From positions 3,447,501 to 3,511,500 of the forward strand of contig NZ_JAYERP010000001.1 of the NCBI RefSeq assembly GCF_034718895.1: 64,000 nt of DNA, read 5' to 3'. The notes beneath the pieces are model-generated. The model saw only the letters and a list, made by a program, of their open reading frames with translations, did not search any database and was not told the origin of the DNA. The first letter of the stretch is position 1; each line of letters opens with the position of its first letter. The stretch comes from Paenibacillus phoenicis. GTDB lineage: Bacteria > Bacillota > Bacilli > Paenibacillales > Paenibacillaceae. Of the stretch, positions 53,536 through 61,534 are shown piece by piece. Made by a program: the position numbers and the translations under genes.

Positions 53536-54296
53536 CCGCCGAAGAACCCCTTGCTGGTACCGCTGGATCTCGAACCGGAAATCGAACTCTTGGAAGAGCC
53601 GGTCGAGGAACTCGACGACGAGCCCAGCGAGCTGGATTTCCCGCCGATGCCGCCCGCCTTCGAGGAGGTCGAGCGCCGGACGATGGAGCCGGTCGACGAG
53701 GTCGAAGTCTTCGGACGAACGACGGAGCCAGCCATCTGTTTATTTTGGAACGTCTCGCTGGAGTACGTTCTCGGCTTGTACGGCGTCGACGTTCCGGCAT
53801 AATAACCGCGGTGGTTGTCATACCAGCGGCTGGACGAATAGCTGGACCCGCTGTTAAACAGCAGGTGATACAGCAGCATATCGTCCCAACCGAATCCCCC
53901 GCCGTAATGATTGATGACGGTGGTGCCTCCGGAGCCGTTTGAGGCGTTTGCGCCGTCCGCGCTGCCGCCCCCCGAGGTCTCCCCAGATGCCTCTTCATCT
54001 TCCTCCGCCGGAAGCGGGATGTTCCAGTCTACATTTTTGTCGAAATATTGCTTTACTTCCTCCGTCGACCAGGCAACGAGCTTCGGTTCGTCGGCCGACG
54101 TATCGCTCCCCGCAGCCGTAGCCCCGGCCCCCGGAATCAGAAACGCGTTCGCCAACAGCGCGATGCCAAGCGAGGTGGACAAGACGCGGATCGGCTTCCC
54201 TTCCGGGGTCAGAAATTTGGATGCGAACGGCTCCTTCGCCGTTGTCTCTTGTGCGGCAGTGATTTCCGTTCGTGTGGCTTCCTCTTCTTTTGCCAA
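53532..54296 (-). CDS. YgiB-like (DUF1190) surface protein
   Basis: A ~254-residue protein. A TTG start at 54296 (eight bases after AGGAGGG) gives MAKEEEATRTEITAAQETTA, then one hydrophobic segment (STSLGIALLANAFLIPGAGA, ~45-65), an acidic linker, a Gly/Trp-rich patch and a long Ser-rich tail ending SSGTSKGFFGG. E. coli YgiB shares the Ser/Gly-rich tail with a final GG and also precedes the ATP-grasp gene ygiC. The tail may be the peptide that the ligase modifies (inference). It overlaps the ligase gene by four bases. Confidence 0.65.
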   Translation of the reverse strand: MAKEEEATRTEITAAQETTAKEPFASKFLTPEGKPIRVLSTSLGIALLANAFLIPGAGATAAGSDTSADEPKLVAWSTEEVKQYFDKNVDWNIPLPAEEDEEASGETSGGGSADGANASNGSGGTTVINHYGGGFGWDDMLLYHLLFNSGSSYSSSRWYDNHRGYYAGTSTPYKPRTYSSETFQNKQMAGSVVRPKTSTSSTGSIVRRSTSSKAGGIGGKSSSLGSSSSSSTGSSKSSISGSRSSGTSKGFFGG

Positions 54297-54327
54297 GACC
54301 CATTCCCTCCTACGAAAAAAACTCAGC

Positions 54328-54531
54328 TTATTCGTGCACAACCGGAACGAGCAGCAGCTCCAGCTTGCCCTCGTCGACATTCAGCCGACCTTCCACCGTT
54401 TCAAACTCCCGGTTGCCGACGACCAAATAGTTGACATGCTCCAACGCAGCGACCATATTAGCGTTCCAGACGCGCTCTTCCAGCTCCCGCAGCTCGCCGT
54501 CCGGCAATTTTTCGTACAACTTCACACTCAT
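54328..54531 (-). CDS. Small protein at the head of the YgiB/YgiC operon
   Basis: A ~67-residue protein, MSVKLYEKLPDGELRELEER then VWNANMVAALEHVNYLVVGN, ending PVVHE. I choose ATG 54531, six bases after GGAG; TTG 54543 is the alternative. It lies 31 bases before the YgiB-like start, so it is probably the first gene of the operon. No family recognised; alternating hydrophobic strands suggest a small folded beta-rich domain. Confidence 0.6.
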   Translation of the reverse strand: MSVKLYEKLPDGELRELEERVWNANMVAALEHVNYLVVGNREFETVEGRLNVDEGKLELLLVPVVHE

Positions 54532-55012
54532 GCCGTTCTCCAATGCAGTTCACCCTTTCGTTATACACACTAAATATTGTTACGCGCACATTCCCGCTTC
54601 GTTTCATCCTTTATGCAGGGAGAAGGTGGGAATGAACCAGGGAGTGGACTTGTTCAGCTCTAAGGTTCGGCGCCAGGTGACCGTAAACAACCCGCTAAGC
54701 AACAGTTGAAATTCTCAGTTGGAAAACCCTTCCGTTAGCTTACGTCCGTTACTGGAGAAATGCAATGTTAAAATGGGTGGGCGCGAGCACCATTAATCTG
54801 TGGGTCATATCCCTAACGTACTCCCACGCTGGACGGAACCATCTGCCGGCACTATACTGAAGCTAAGACGAAGCACGTCCCGTATAGCTCAAGTTTGAAC
54901 CAAATTCAAGGGCTGGCACCATGACCTTTAGGTTGATGGCGCGCCTGGCGATTAAGGATCAAACTGCAAGGGCTAATGCGGGGCGTTTTTTATTGGAGGA
55001 GGCGATTGGCTG
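54532..55012. other. Divergent gap without a gene
   Basis: No credible coding frame or RNA gene was seen. It must hold the promoters of the leftward YgiB/YgiC operon and the rightward nuclease-like gene. The octamer CAAGGGCT occurs twice, exactly 60 bases apart (54907, 54967), close to the nuclease-like start; significance unknown. Confidence 0.5.
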
Positions 55013-55696
55013 ATGAGTTCTATGAGTTTTGAGGAAAAGTACACGGCATTTCTGGAGTATCATTTGGCCCGGAGATCCGGGGAACGCCGAGGCAGGCTCG
55101 AACGTGGACATGCCCATGCGGAAGCATTGTTCCTGCGGAATGTATGGTGGCCGCTGCGCAGCAACTTTGAAGACCTTCATCCGGAATACGAGGTCAGCGA
55201 TTGGCGGGGGCGATCGTACTTTGCCGACTTCGCCTGGTTGCCGGGGAACGGAGAGTTAAAGCTGCTATTTGAGATTAAGGGCTACGCTACACACGTCCGC
55301 GACATGGACCGGCAAAAATACTGCCACGAACTTAACCGCGAAACGTTCTTGCACGCCATGGGCTACCAGGTGATCTCCTTCGCGTACGACGACGTTGAGC
55401 AACGCCCGGAGCTCTGCATCAACCTGCTGCGCATGGTGCTCAGCCGATACCACCCGGAACATATCCCCGTGACGCGCGGTTTGCTGGCGGAAAAGGAGCT
55501 CATCCGGCTTGCCGTGCAGCTCGCACGACCGATTCGTCCGGTGGATGTCGAACGTCATTTCGAGTTAAACCATAAAACGGCGGTCCAAATGCTGCAGAAA
55601 GTTACTGCTAAAGGATGGATGAGACCGGTTTACCGCGGAAAGGGGAAACGCATCGTCAAATATGAGCTGGTGCGTGGGGTGGTGAACTATTTGTGA
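55013..55696 (+). CDS. PD-(D/E)XK nuclease-like protein with C-terminal winged helix, paralog 2
   Basis: A 227-residue protein paralogous to the gene at 47838. The shared core is LHPEYEVSDWRGRSYFADFA (Asp72) followed by LLFEIKGYATHVRDMDRQKY, with an intact E-x-K (Glu87-Ile-Lys89), so nuclease activity is possible here. The C-terminal part (LARPIRPVDVERHFELNHKT, AVQMLQKVTAKGWMRPVYRG) resembles a winged helix. GGAGGAGG precedes the ATG. Repeat element F lies ~150 bases 3', paralleling element E next to paralog 1. Function unknown. Confidence 0.65.
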   Translation: MSSMSFEEKYTAFLEYHLARRSGERRGRLERGHAHAEALFLRNVWWPLRSNFEDLHPEYEVSDWRGRSYFADFAWLPGNGELKLLFEIKGYATHVRDMDRQKYCHELNRETFLHAMGYQVISFAYDDVEQRPELCINLLRMVLSRYHPEHIPVTRGLLAEKELIRLAVQLARPIRPVDVERHFELNHKTAVQMLQKVTAKGWMRPVYRGKGKRIVKYELVRGVVNYL

Positions 55697-55760
55697 TGGA
55701 GGGTGCTGTAGTGGAACGGTGGGATGACCGGAATGAGGGGCAGTGAGGGGGGCTAGAAAG

Positions 55761-55800
55761 TTATTAGTGAGTGATTAGTGAGTGATTAGTGAGTGATTAG
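55761..55800. repeat. Short tandem repeat, 11-base unit TGATTAGTGAG
   Basis: About three and a half copies of TGATTAGTGAG just before element F. Confidence 0.85.
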
Positions 55801-55846
55801 GAGGTAATGTGGCGGGATAAAGTGGACGGGGGGATGGGGCTAAATG

Positions 55847-56040
55847 AATTAACGGTAAAAGCTACTGTTAATTTAGGCGGATCGCGGGGTTTTGTCACAA
55901 TTAGCGGTAAATCCTACTGTTAATTTAGCCAAAAACCGCGATATGGGGCAAATATGCCGAAAATAACGGTAGGTTTTACATGTAATTTGTGCGGAGAGCT
56001 CAAACTTACGAAATTAACGGTAGGTTTTGGAGCTAAATTA
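55847..56040. repeat. Four-copy intergenic element F (motif AACGGTAAA-N3-TACTGTTAAT)
   Basis: Four copies: forward at 55847 and 55898, reverse at 55961 and 56011, i.e. + + - - with starts 51, 63 and 50 apart, the same as elements B and C. Each copy is itself near-palindromic (AATTAACNGTA...TACNGTTAATT). Copies 3 and 4 read AAAACCTACCGTTA in reverse. The element fills the gap between the nuclease-like gene and the convergent transporter gene. Confidence 0.85.
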
Positions 56041-56106
56041 GTTTACGGGATGTCGGCACAGATTTGGGCGGGTGTCGGCACAGGTTGGAGAAGGACTATC
56101 CCCGCC

Positions 56107-56138
56107 AAAAAAGCAAAGGAGGCGGCCCCCGCCTCCTT
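56107..56138 (-). terminator. Terminator of the IT-type transporter gene
   Basis: AAGGAGGCGG (56116-56125) pairs perfectly with CCGCCTCCTT (56129-56138) around a three-base loop; on the minus strand the stem is followed, after a few bases, by TTTTTT. Confidence 0.8.
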
Positions 56139-56170
56139 CACCGAGCACAAACCAAATACTCTCCCTGGTG

Positions 56171-57592
56171 TTACACCAGGAACATCGCCACCACGGTGGT
56201 CACGGCGAGGCCGATGAGCACCGGCTTGAGGTTGCGGCGGGCCAGCTCGAACGGACTCACGCCGCAGATAGCGGCGGCCGGGATGAGCGCCCACGGGATC
56301 AGCGTGCCGCCGCCGACCCAAATGGCGGCGACCTGCCCCAGCGCCGTCAACACGGCCGTGCCGGAGCCGATGGCGGTGCCAAACAGCTGGGCGATCGAGC
56401 CGGCCAGCGATATGCCCGAGAAGCCGGAGCCGTCCAGGCCGGTGATCGCTCCGGTAACGGCGAGGGTCACGGCGCCGATGATGCCGTTCAGCGGAACGAC
56501 GTCGGCCAATGCCACGCCGAGGTCGTTCACGATCCCATGCGACGTTTCGGGCAGCACCTGCCCGAACAGCTCCTGAAACGCCGCGTCGCCAAGATAAAAG
56601 AACGCGGCGATCGGGATCACGGGGCCAAACACCTTAAAGCCGAAGGTCAACCCTTCGATCAAATACGAAGTGACCTTCTCCAGGCCCCGGTTCCGGTGTG
56701 CCAGCAGCGTCACGCCGATCAGGATCAGCACCGCCGTGCCGCCAACCAGCGCCGTCGCATCGCCGCCTTGCAATTTCAGCAGGAACATGGCAACGACGTC
56801 CGCGGCGAACAGCAGCGGGATCAGGAGGGCCAGCCATTTTTTCGCTTGAGGGGAAATGGCTGCGCGATCCTCTTTGCTCGTCGGACGATCCTCGCTAAGC
56901 ACACCACCTGTGCCTTTTCCGGCCACCAGGCCGTCGCGCCACGTGCCGTTCCGCTGATCACGGCGCATCATCCAAAAAGCGGTCACCGTGCTCACCAGGC
57001 CCATGACGAGAACCAGCGGCACGCTGGCCGACATCACGCTGGAGACGGGCAGGCCCGCGGCGTCCGCCGTCAGCTTCGGCGCTCCCTGGATGATATAGTC
57101 GCCGGACAAGGCGATGCCATGCCCAAACAAATTCATCGCCATCGCCGCCCCCAACGCCGGCAGCCCAACGCGAATCGCTACGGGCAGCAAAACGGCGCCG
57201 ATCAACGCAACCGCAGGCGAGGGCCAGAAAAACAGCGAAGTCACCAGCATGATAATCCCGATGCCCCAATACGCCATCGATGGCGTGCGAATAAACCGCG
57301 TCAAAGGGGACACCATCGTTTCATTGATGCCCGTGCGGATCAGCACCCGACTCATTGCCACGATGATCGAGATGATCATGATCGTCCCCATTAGCTCCTT
57401 GGTCGCATAAATAAACGAATTAAAGATGCCCGAAACCGAGCCGCTGAGCGTTTGTGTCGCAAGCAGACCCAACGTAAAAATCCCCGCCACACAAATCATC
57501 GTCGTATCGCGCCGCTTGATCAACAACGCCATGATGAAGACGATAAACGCCAGATACACATAGTGAATCGCCGACAACTCTATCCCTATCAT
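56171..57592 (-). CDS. Membrane transporter of the IT (GntP/DcuC-like) type
   Basis: A ~473-residue protein with about 12 membrane segments (IHYVYLAFIVFIMALLIKRR; YWGIGIIMLVTSLFFWPSPA; LPVAIRVGLPALGAAMAMNL). Conserved polar breaks within helices (GDYIIQGAPKLT; GTAIGSGTAVLTALGQVAAI) resemble ion-coupled organic-acid transporters. A soluble loop lies near the middle (~225-250). Start 57592 follows AGAGGGG; the frame extends to 57616. Substrate unknown; closeness to proline/glutamate genes hints at an amino or organic acid (weak inference). Confidence 0.65.
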   Translation of the reverse strand: MIGIELSAIHYVYLAFIVFIMALLIKRRDTTMICVAGIFTLGLLATQTLSGSVSGIFNSFIYATKELMGTIMIISIIVAMSRVLIRTGINETMVSPLTRFIRTPSMAYWGIGIIMLVTSLFFWPSPAVALIGAVLLPVAIRVGLPALGAAMAMNLFGHGIALSGDYIIQGAPKLTADAAGLPVSSVMSASVPLVLVMGLVSTVTAFWMMRRDQRNGTWRDGLVAGKGTGGVLSEDRPTSKEDRAAISPQAKKWLALLIPLLFAADVVAMFLLKLQGGDATALVGGTAVLILIGVTLLAHRNRGLEKVTSYLIEGLTFGFKVFGPVIPIAAFFYLGDAAFQELFGQVLPETSHGIVNDLGVALADVVPLNGIIGAVTLAVTGAITGLDGSGFSGISLAGSIAQLFGTAIGSGTAVLTALGQVAAIWVGGGTLIPWALIPAAAICGVSPFELARRNLKPVLIGLAVTTVVAMFLV

Positions 57593-57701
57593 GGAGTCAC
57601 GCCCCTCTTCCTGCAAGTGTGCTATATGCTATGCAGGAGCCCAAGCAAGGGTTCGGCCCATGTCGAGGTATAGAGCAACCGATTCATGGCTACTTTACAT
57701 G

Positions 57702-58337
57702 TTACTTAATTGTGATACTAAGTTTATTAGAATTATCCGCCTTTAAGCTCGCTTCAAGACCTTTAACAAGGCTTTGCAACGGTACATAAGTGACTCCTTT
57801 GACAATCATTGGAGCCACATTAATCGTTTCAGCTTCCCCATTGTAATACACTTTTTTGCTTCCTATTGTAAATGTGACCTTATTAGAATTTTTACTTACA
57901 GTAATGACACCACTTTTGGCATCATAATTAAAGGTTGCACCTAGTAGATCAGAAATTTCACGCAGAGGAACCATGTTTGTATTTTGATAAATGATTAAAT
58001 CACTATTAAAATTTGCTTTCTCCCCATTAATAAATACAGTCAGTTTAGATTTCTTATAGGTTGGCTCTGTCGATTTGGGGGCAGAGGAACCTTTGGAAGA
58101 GTGTTTGGTAGAACTTTTAGAGGATGAGGAGGAAGAAGAGGATTTCTTACTAGAACTAGAAGAAGAGCTTCCCCCATTATGGTAATGATATTCGCCCGTT
58201 GTTAATCCCCATTTTGCGCAATTTGTCCGACACGTATGACCGCCATTAGCATCCGTTCGACCTGGATGTGCATTAGCTACAGTGCTAGACAAAACAAATA
58301 ATAGTAAAAAAGAACTGAGTAACACTTTCTTTTTCAT
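57702..58337 (-). CDS. Secreted YHYH protein with copper-amine-oxidase N-terminal-type domain
   Basis: A 211-residue secreted protein. Start 58337 (MKKKVLLSSFLLLFVLSSTV, cleavage near ANA) follows GGGGG. Mature part: a YHYH-type Cys/His segment (GGHTCRTNCAKWGLTTGEYH, ending YHYHNGG), a long Ser/Lys linker, and a C-terminal ~110-residue stalk domain (VFINGEKANFNSDLIIYQNT, NMVPLREISDLLGATF, VTYVPLQSLVKGLEA). Such stalks are common in Paenibacillus surface proteins. The gene is visibly AT-richer than its neighbours, suggesting recent acquisition. Role unknown. Confidence 0.85.
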   Translation of the reverse strand: MKKKVLLSSFLLLFVLSSTVANAHPGRTDANGGHTCRTNCAKWGLTTGEYHYHNGGSSSSSSSKKSSSSSSSSKSSTKHSSKGSSAPKSTEPTYKKSKLTVFINGEKANFNSDLIIYQNTNMVPLREISDLLGATFNYDAKSGVITVSKNSNKVTFTIGSKKVYYNGEAETINVAPMIVKGVTYVPLQSLVKGLEASLKADNSNKLSITIK

Positions 58338-58464
58338 TGATAGAATCCCCCATTTAGTATAATATTCCAAGGTAATAGTACCATGTATATAATATTGAGG
58401 GAATGTTTACTAAGGCCAAAAATTGCCTTTTATGAGGAATACACTCTATAGATTACTCAAAGCA

Positions 58465-58498
58465 GCGGGGCCTTTGTGTTCTATCACAAAGGCCCCGC
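58465..58498 (-). terminator. Hairpin after the Fis-family regulator gene
   Basis: GCGGGGCCTTTGTG (58465-58478) pairs perfectly with CACAAAGGCCCCGC (58485-58498). There is no long T-run on either strand, but the strong stem 18 bases from the regulator's stop suggests a terminator. Confidence 0.65.
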
Positions 58499-58515
58499 CT
58501 GTTCTGAAAAAATGG

Positions 58516-60354
58516 CTATACCAAATTATAATCTCGAATCTTTTTATATAGCGTCCCACGGGAAATACCCAGCAGCTTGGCTGCATTGCTCTTATTCCCC
58601 GCCGTTCGCTCCAGCGCTTCCTTCATAAGCTCCATTTCCTCTTCGGGGGTGATGCGCGGACGCAGCATCTTGTCAAGACGATCCGCCTGTTCCACAGAGG
58701 ACAGCTTCGTTCCCCGCCCGAAGTCGGAACCGGCAACGGCTCCGCTGCCAACCGGCATGCCCACCGCAGAGTCCGCCGCTGCGAACTCCAGCTGAGCTTG
58801 CCGCTGCTGCAACACCTCCGGCAAGTGCTCCAGCGTGATTTGCTCGTTCTCGCTTAAAATCACACAGCGCTCGATCACCGCCCGCAGCTCGCTTACGTTT
58901 CCCGGCCAGTCGTAATTCGCAAACGCCAGCATCACCTCCGGCGAAACGGCCGGCAGCGGCTTCTGATACTGCAACGAATACACGCGCAAATACATTTGCA
59001 CCAACGGCCCCAGGTCCTCCCGACGCTCACGCAGCGGCGGCACCTTCAGCGACACCACGTTCAGCGCGTAATACAAATCCGCACGGAATTTGCCCTCCCG
59101 CACGAGCTGGCCCAGATCCTGGCTGGTGCCGGCGAAGATTCGCACTGATACCGGCACGGCTTCCGCGGCCCCAATCCGCGTGATCGTCCGGTGCTTGATG
59201 TAATGAGCTAACTTCTCCTGTACGTCTAAAGGTAAACACTCAATCTCATTCAAAAAAATCGAGCCGCCGTCCGCCGCCTCCAGCCGACCAGCCTGACCCG
59301 ACGGCTGTCCCGAGAAGGCGCCGCCTTGATAGCCAAACAGCTCCGCTTCGGCCAATCCCGCCGGGACGGCCCCGCAGCTCAGCGACAGGAACGGCCCCTC
59401 CGGCCGCGCGCCGGCGCGATGGATCACCCTGGCCAGCTGCTCCTTGCCCGCTCCAGTCTCCCCGATCAGGAGCACGGTGGAGTCGGTTTCGGCCAGCTTT
59501 TTGGCCAGTTTGATCACTTTGCCCATGCTTTCGCCACGCCCGCTGATTAAGCCAAACGGATCCTCGTCGCCGATCCGCTGGGTCAACAGACGGGACGTCG
59601 CTACCGTCAATTCGTCGTTCAGCTTCACGAGATGCGTAATATCCTGCTCGGTCGCCACGCCGCCGATAATCCCCCCGCCCGGCTCCACGATCGGCGACGC
59701 ATTGATCAGCACATGCGTGCCTTCCCGCGGACGATGGTAGGCCCCGCGCAGCCGCCGGCCTTCATCCAGAATCCCCAGCACAACCAATGCGTCGGGATCA
59801 AAATGCTCACCGATCGTGCGGCCAACGATGTCCGCTTTGGCGATCCCGTACACTTCTTCCGCCACCGTGTTCCAGCCGATCACCGTACCGTTGCGGTCCA
59901 CGACCGTTACCGCATCACTGACCGTCTCCAGCAGGGCGTCAAAATACGCCTCCGCCCGCTGCTGCCGGTCCGCCGCTATTTTAAGCAGGTCGATCATCGG
60001 AAGATACCCAACGGGCTCCTGTCCATCATTGACCACCAACGCCGGCCGCCCGCTCGTATCTGCGCCGGACCATCGGGATGCCAGTTCGCTGATCGGAAGC
60101 GCCAGCTCCGACTCCTTGAACACAACCGAAACGACAAACTTCATCCCGTCAAGCCGCAGTCCTTTGCCGATACTCCCTTCGCCAAAAGCTTCAAGCCGCC
60201 CGGCATCATCCGGCGTCAACAGATACAACGCTCCGTCCAGCTCGACTGCCGCCGCCTGACCGCCCTGTAACGCTGCAAGTAATGCACTTGTATTTTCTTC
60301 CGGTTTGAAACGGGTCAAGTCCTGCCGGAAGGATATCCGTTCATGATTAAACAT
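58516..60354 (-). CDS. PAS-AAA-Fis regulator of the sigma-54 activator type, divergent from proline genes
   Basis: A 612-residue regulator. Residues ~70-130 look CBS-like, a PAS domain is at ~135-245 (DAVTVVDRNGTVIGWNTVAE), the AAA+ domain at ~265-500, and a Fis helix-turn-helix at the end (NKSNAAKLLGISRGTLYKKI). Walker A is GETGAGKE (298-305). Two motifs deviate: the sigma-54 contact loop reads GAFSGQ instead of GAFTGA, and Walker B reads FLNEI instead of FLDEI. It is divergent from the proline dehydrogenase gene, so it is the likely regulator of proline catabolism, as for PutR/RocR in Bacillus. The odd motifs raise doubt about normal sigma-54 activation. Confidence 0.82.
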   Translation of the reverse strand: MFNHERISFRQDLTRFKPEENTSALLAALQGGQAAAVELDGALYLLTPDDAGRLEAFGEGSIGKGLRLDGMKFVVSVVFKESELALPISELASRWSGADTSGRPALVVNDGQEPVGYLPMIDLLKIAADRQQRAEAYFDALLETVSDAVTVVDRNGTVIGWNTVAEEVYGIAKADIVGRTIGEHFDPDALVVLGILDEGRRLRGAYHRPREGTHVLINASPIVEPGGGIIGGVATEQDITHLVKLNDELTVATSRLLTQRIGDEDPFGLISGRGESMGKVIKLAKKLAETDSTVLLIGETGAGKEQLARVIHRAGARPEGPFLSLSCGAVPAGLAEAELFGYQGGAFSGQPSGQAGRLEAADGGSIFLNEIECLPLDVQEKLAHYIKHRTITRIGAAEAVPVSVRIFAGTSQDLGQLVREGKFRADLYYALNVVSLKVPPLRERREDLGPLVQMYLRVYSLQYQKPLPAVSPEVMLAFANYDWPGNVSELRAVIERCVILSENEQITLEHLPEVLQQRQAQLEFAAADSAVGMPVGSGAVAGSDFGRGTKLSSVEQADRLDKMLRPRITPEEEMELMKEALERTAGNKSNAAKLLGISRGTLYKKIRDYNLV

Positions 60355-60458
60355 AATTACCTCACGCGTAATGAAATTTTACTTGTAAATCTAACACGAA
60401 AGCAGGCGAGGTTCAATATTCCCGTCATAAAGATTGCACCTTCACTCAGCCTGGAACT

Positions 60459-60472
60459 GTTCAATATTGAAC
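60459..60472. promoter_or_regulatory. Palindromic operator candidate between the regulator and proline genes
   Basis: GTTCAATATTGAAC is a perfect 14-base palindrome. The half GTTCAATATT also occurs at 60411-60420, and TTGTTCAA at 60520-60527 overlaps the -35 of the putative promoter. Three related sites in one divergent gap suggest the binding site of the Fis-type regulator. Confidence 0.6.
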
Positions 60473-60519
60473 ATTTTTTCTTTAATTTAAAATTTTTTTG
60501 TTTATTTTTTCAACTTATA

Positions 60520-60548
60520 TTGTTCAAAAATCTAAAATATTGTATATT
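60520..60548 (+). promoter_or_regulatory. Candidate promoter of the proline operon
   Basis: TTGTTC (60520-60525) and TATATT (60543-60548) are 17 bases apart, a vegetative-type promoter 37 bases before the start codon. I looked for the GG-N10-GC pattern of a sigma-54 promoter in this gap and did not find a good one. Confidence 0.45.
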
Positions 60549-60584
60549 TTGTGTACAATGAGAAATGGAAAAGGATGGATGCCT

Positions 60585-61499
60585 ATGGACGCGTTACTCC
60601 GCACCCTGTTTCAATCCTTCGCCAAAAGCCAATCCGTGGGACGTATGGCCCGCCGATACGGACTGCGCTTTGGTGCCGGTCGGTTTGTGGCCGGAGAAAC
60701 CATTGATGGTGCAATTGAAGCTGTACGCGCATTAAATGCGACTGGTCGGGTAGCCACCCTCGATCATCTCGGCGAGTTCGTGTCCACGGAAGCCGAAGCA
60801 GAACTATCCATGCGGATGTGCCTCAAGACGCTGGACGCCATCAACGAAGCCGGAGTCGAAGCCAATCTCTCGCTGAAGCTCACTTCGCTGGGGCTTGGGA
60901 TTAGCGACGAAATCTGCTTACGTAACCTGACCACGATCCTGAACCGGGCCCGAATGTACGGACTGTTTGTGCGCATCGACATGGAGGATTTTGCCCACTG
61001 TGAAAAAACCATCTCGATCTACAAGCAACTGCGCGAACAAATCGACAACGTTGGCATCGTCATCCAAGCTTACCTTTATCGCTCCCTGGAAGACGTCGAG
61101 GATCTGAAGCCCCTTAAGCCGAACCTTCGCCTCGTGAAGGGAGCTTACAAGGAATCGCCGAAAGTCGCATACCCGGCCAAGCCGGACGTCGACGAAAATT
61201 TCAAACGCCTCATCTCTACCCACCTGATGAACGGCGGTTATGCCGCCATAGCAACCCATGACTCCCAGATTATCGACTACGCTAAGAAAACAATTCAAGA
61301 TTTAGCCATTCCGCCGGACCGCTACGAATTTCAAATGTTATATGGCATTCGCGAAGATTTACAGCTTGCGCTCGTTCGCGAAGGTTACAAGGTTCGGGTG
61401 TACGTCCCGTTTGGCAGCGATTGGTTTGGCTACTTTATGCGCCGCCTCGCGGAGCGTCCCGCCAATGTATGGTTTGTCTTAAAGAACTTATTTAAGTAA
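60585..61499 (+). CDS. Proline dehydrogenase
   Basis: A ~304-residue monofunctional, FAD-dependent proline dehydrogenase (PutB/FadM class) that oxidises proline to pyrroline-5-carboxylate at the membrane. Diagnostic parts are GRVATLDHLGEFVSTEAEAE, NLSLKLTSLGLG, VRIDMEDFAHCEKTISIYKQ, LRLVKGAYKESPKVAYPAK and YEFQMLYGIREDLQLALVRE-GYKVRVYVPFGSDWFGYFMR. I start at ATG 60585 (MDALLRTLFQSF); ATG 60579 is also possible. It heads an operon with P5C dehydrogenase, 35 bases downstream. Confidence 0.93.
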   Translation: MDALLRTLFQSFAKSQSVGRMARRYGLRFGAGRFVAGETIDGAIEAVRALNATGRVATLDHLGEFVSTEAEAELSMRMCLKTLDAINEAGVEANLSLKLTSLGLGISDEICLRNLTTILNRARMYGLFVRIDMEDFAHCEKTISIYKQLREQIDNVGIVIQAYLYRSLEDVEDLKPLKPNLRLVKGAYKESPKVAYPAKPDVDENFKRLISTHLMNGGYAAIATHDSQIIDYAKKTIQDLAIPPDRYEFQMLYGIREDLQLALVREGYKVRVYVPFGSDWFGYFMRRLAERPANVWFVLKNLFK

Positions 61500-61534
61500 A
61501 TATCCAAAATCTTATTCGTAAGGAGCGCGCCCCT

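Noticed and set aside
52357..53802. 481-codon open frame opposite the ATP-grasp and YgiB-like genes
   Set aside because: It is the mirror of strongly supported genes with overlapping ATGA couplings and recognisable families; its own translation is rich in Gln/Arg/Pro and matches nothing I know.
56072..57394. 440-codon open frame opposite the membrane transporter
   Set aside because: Translation is dominated by Arg/Gln/His/Asp, typical of the complement of GC-rich membrane-protein genes; the minus-strand transporter has a good start, membrane helices and a terminator.
60355..60584. Sigma-54 promoter for the proline operon
   Set aside because: Scanning both strands for GG-N10-GC within a TGGCAC/TTGCA setting gave no acceptable match; TGGAACTGTTCAATATTG is close at the first half only.
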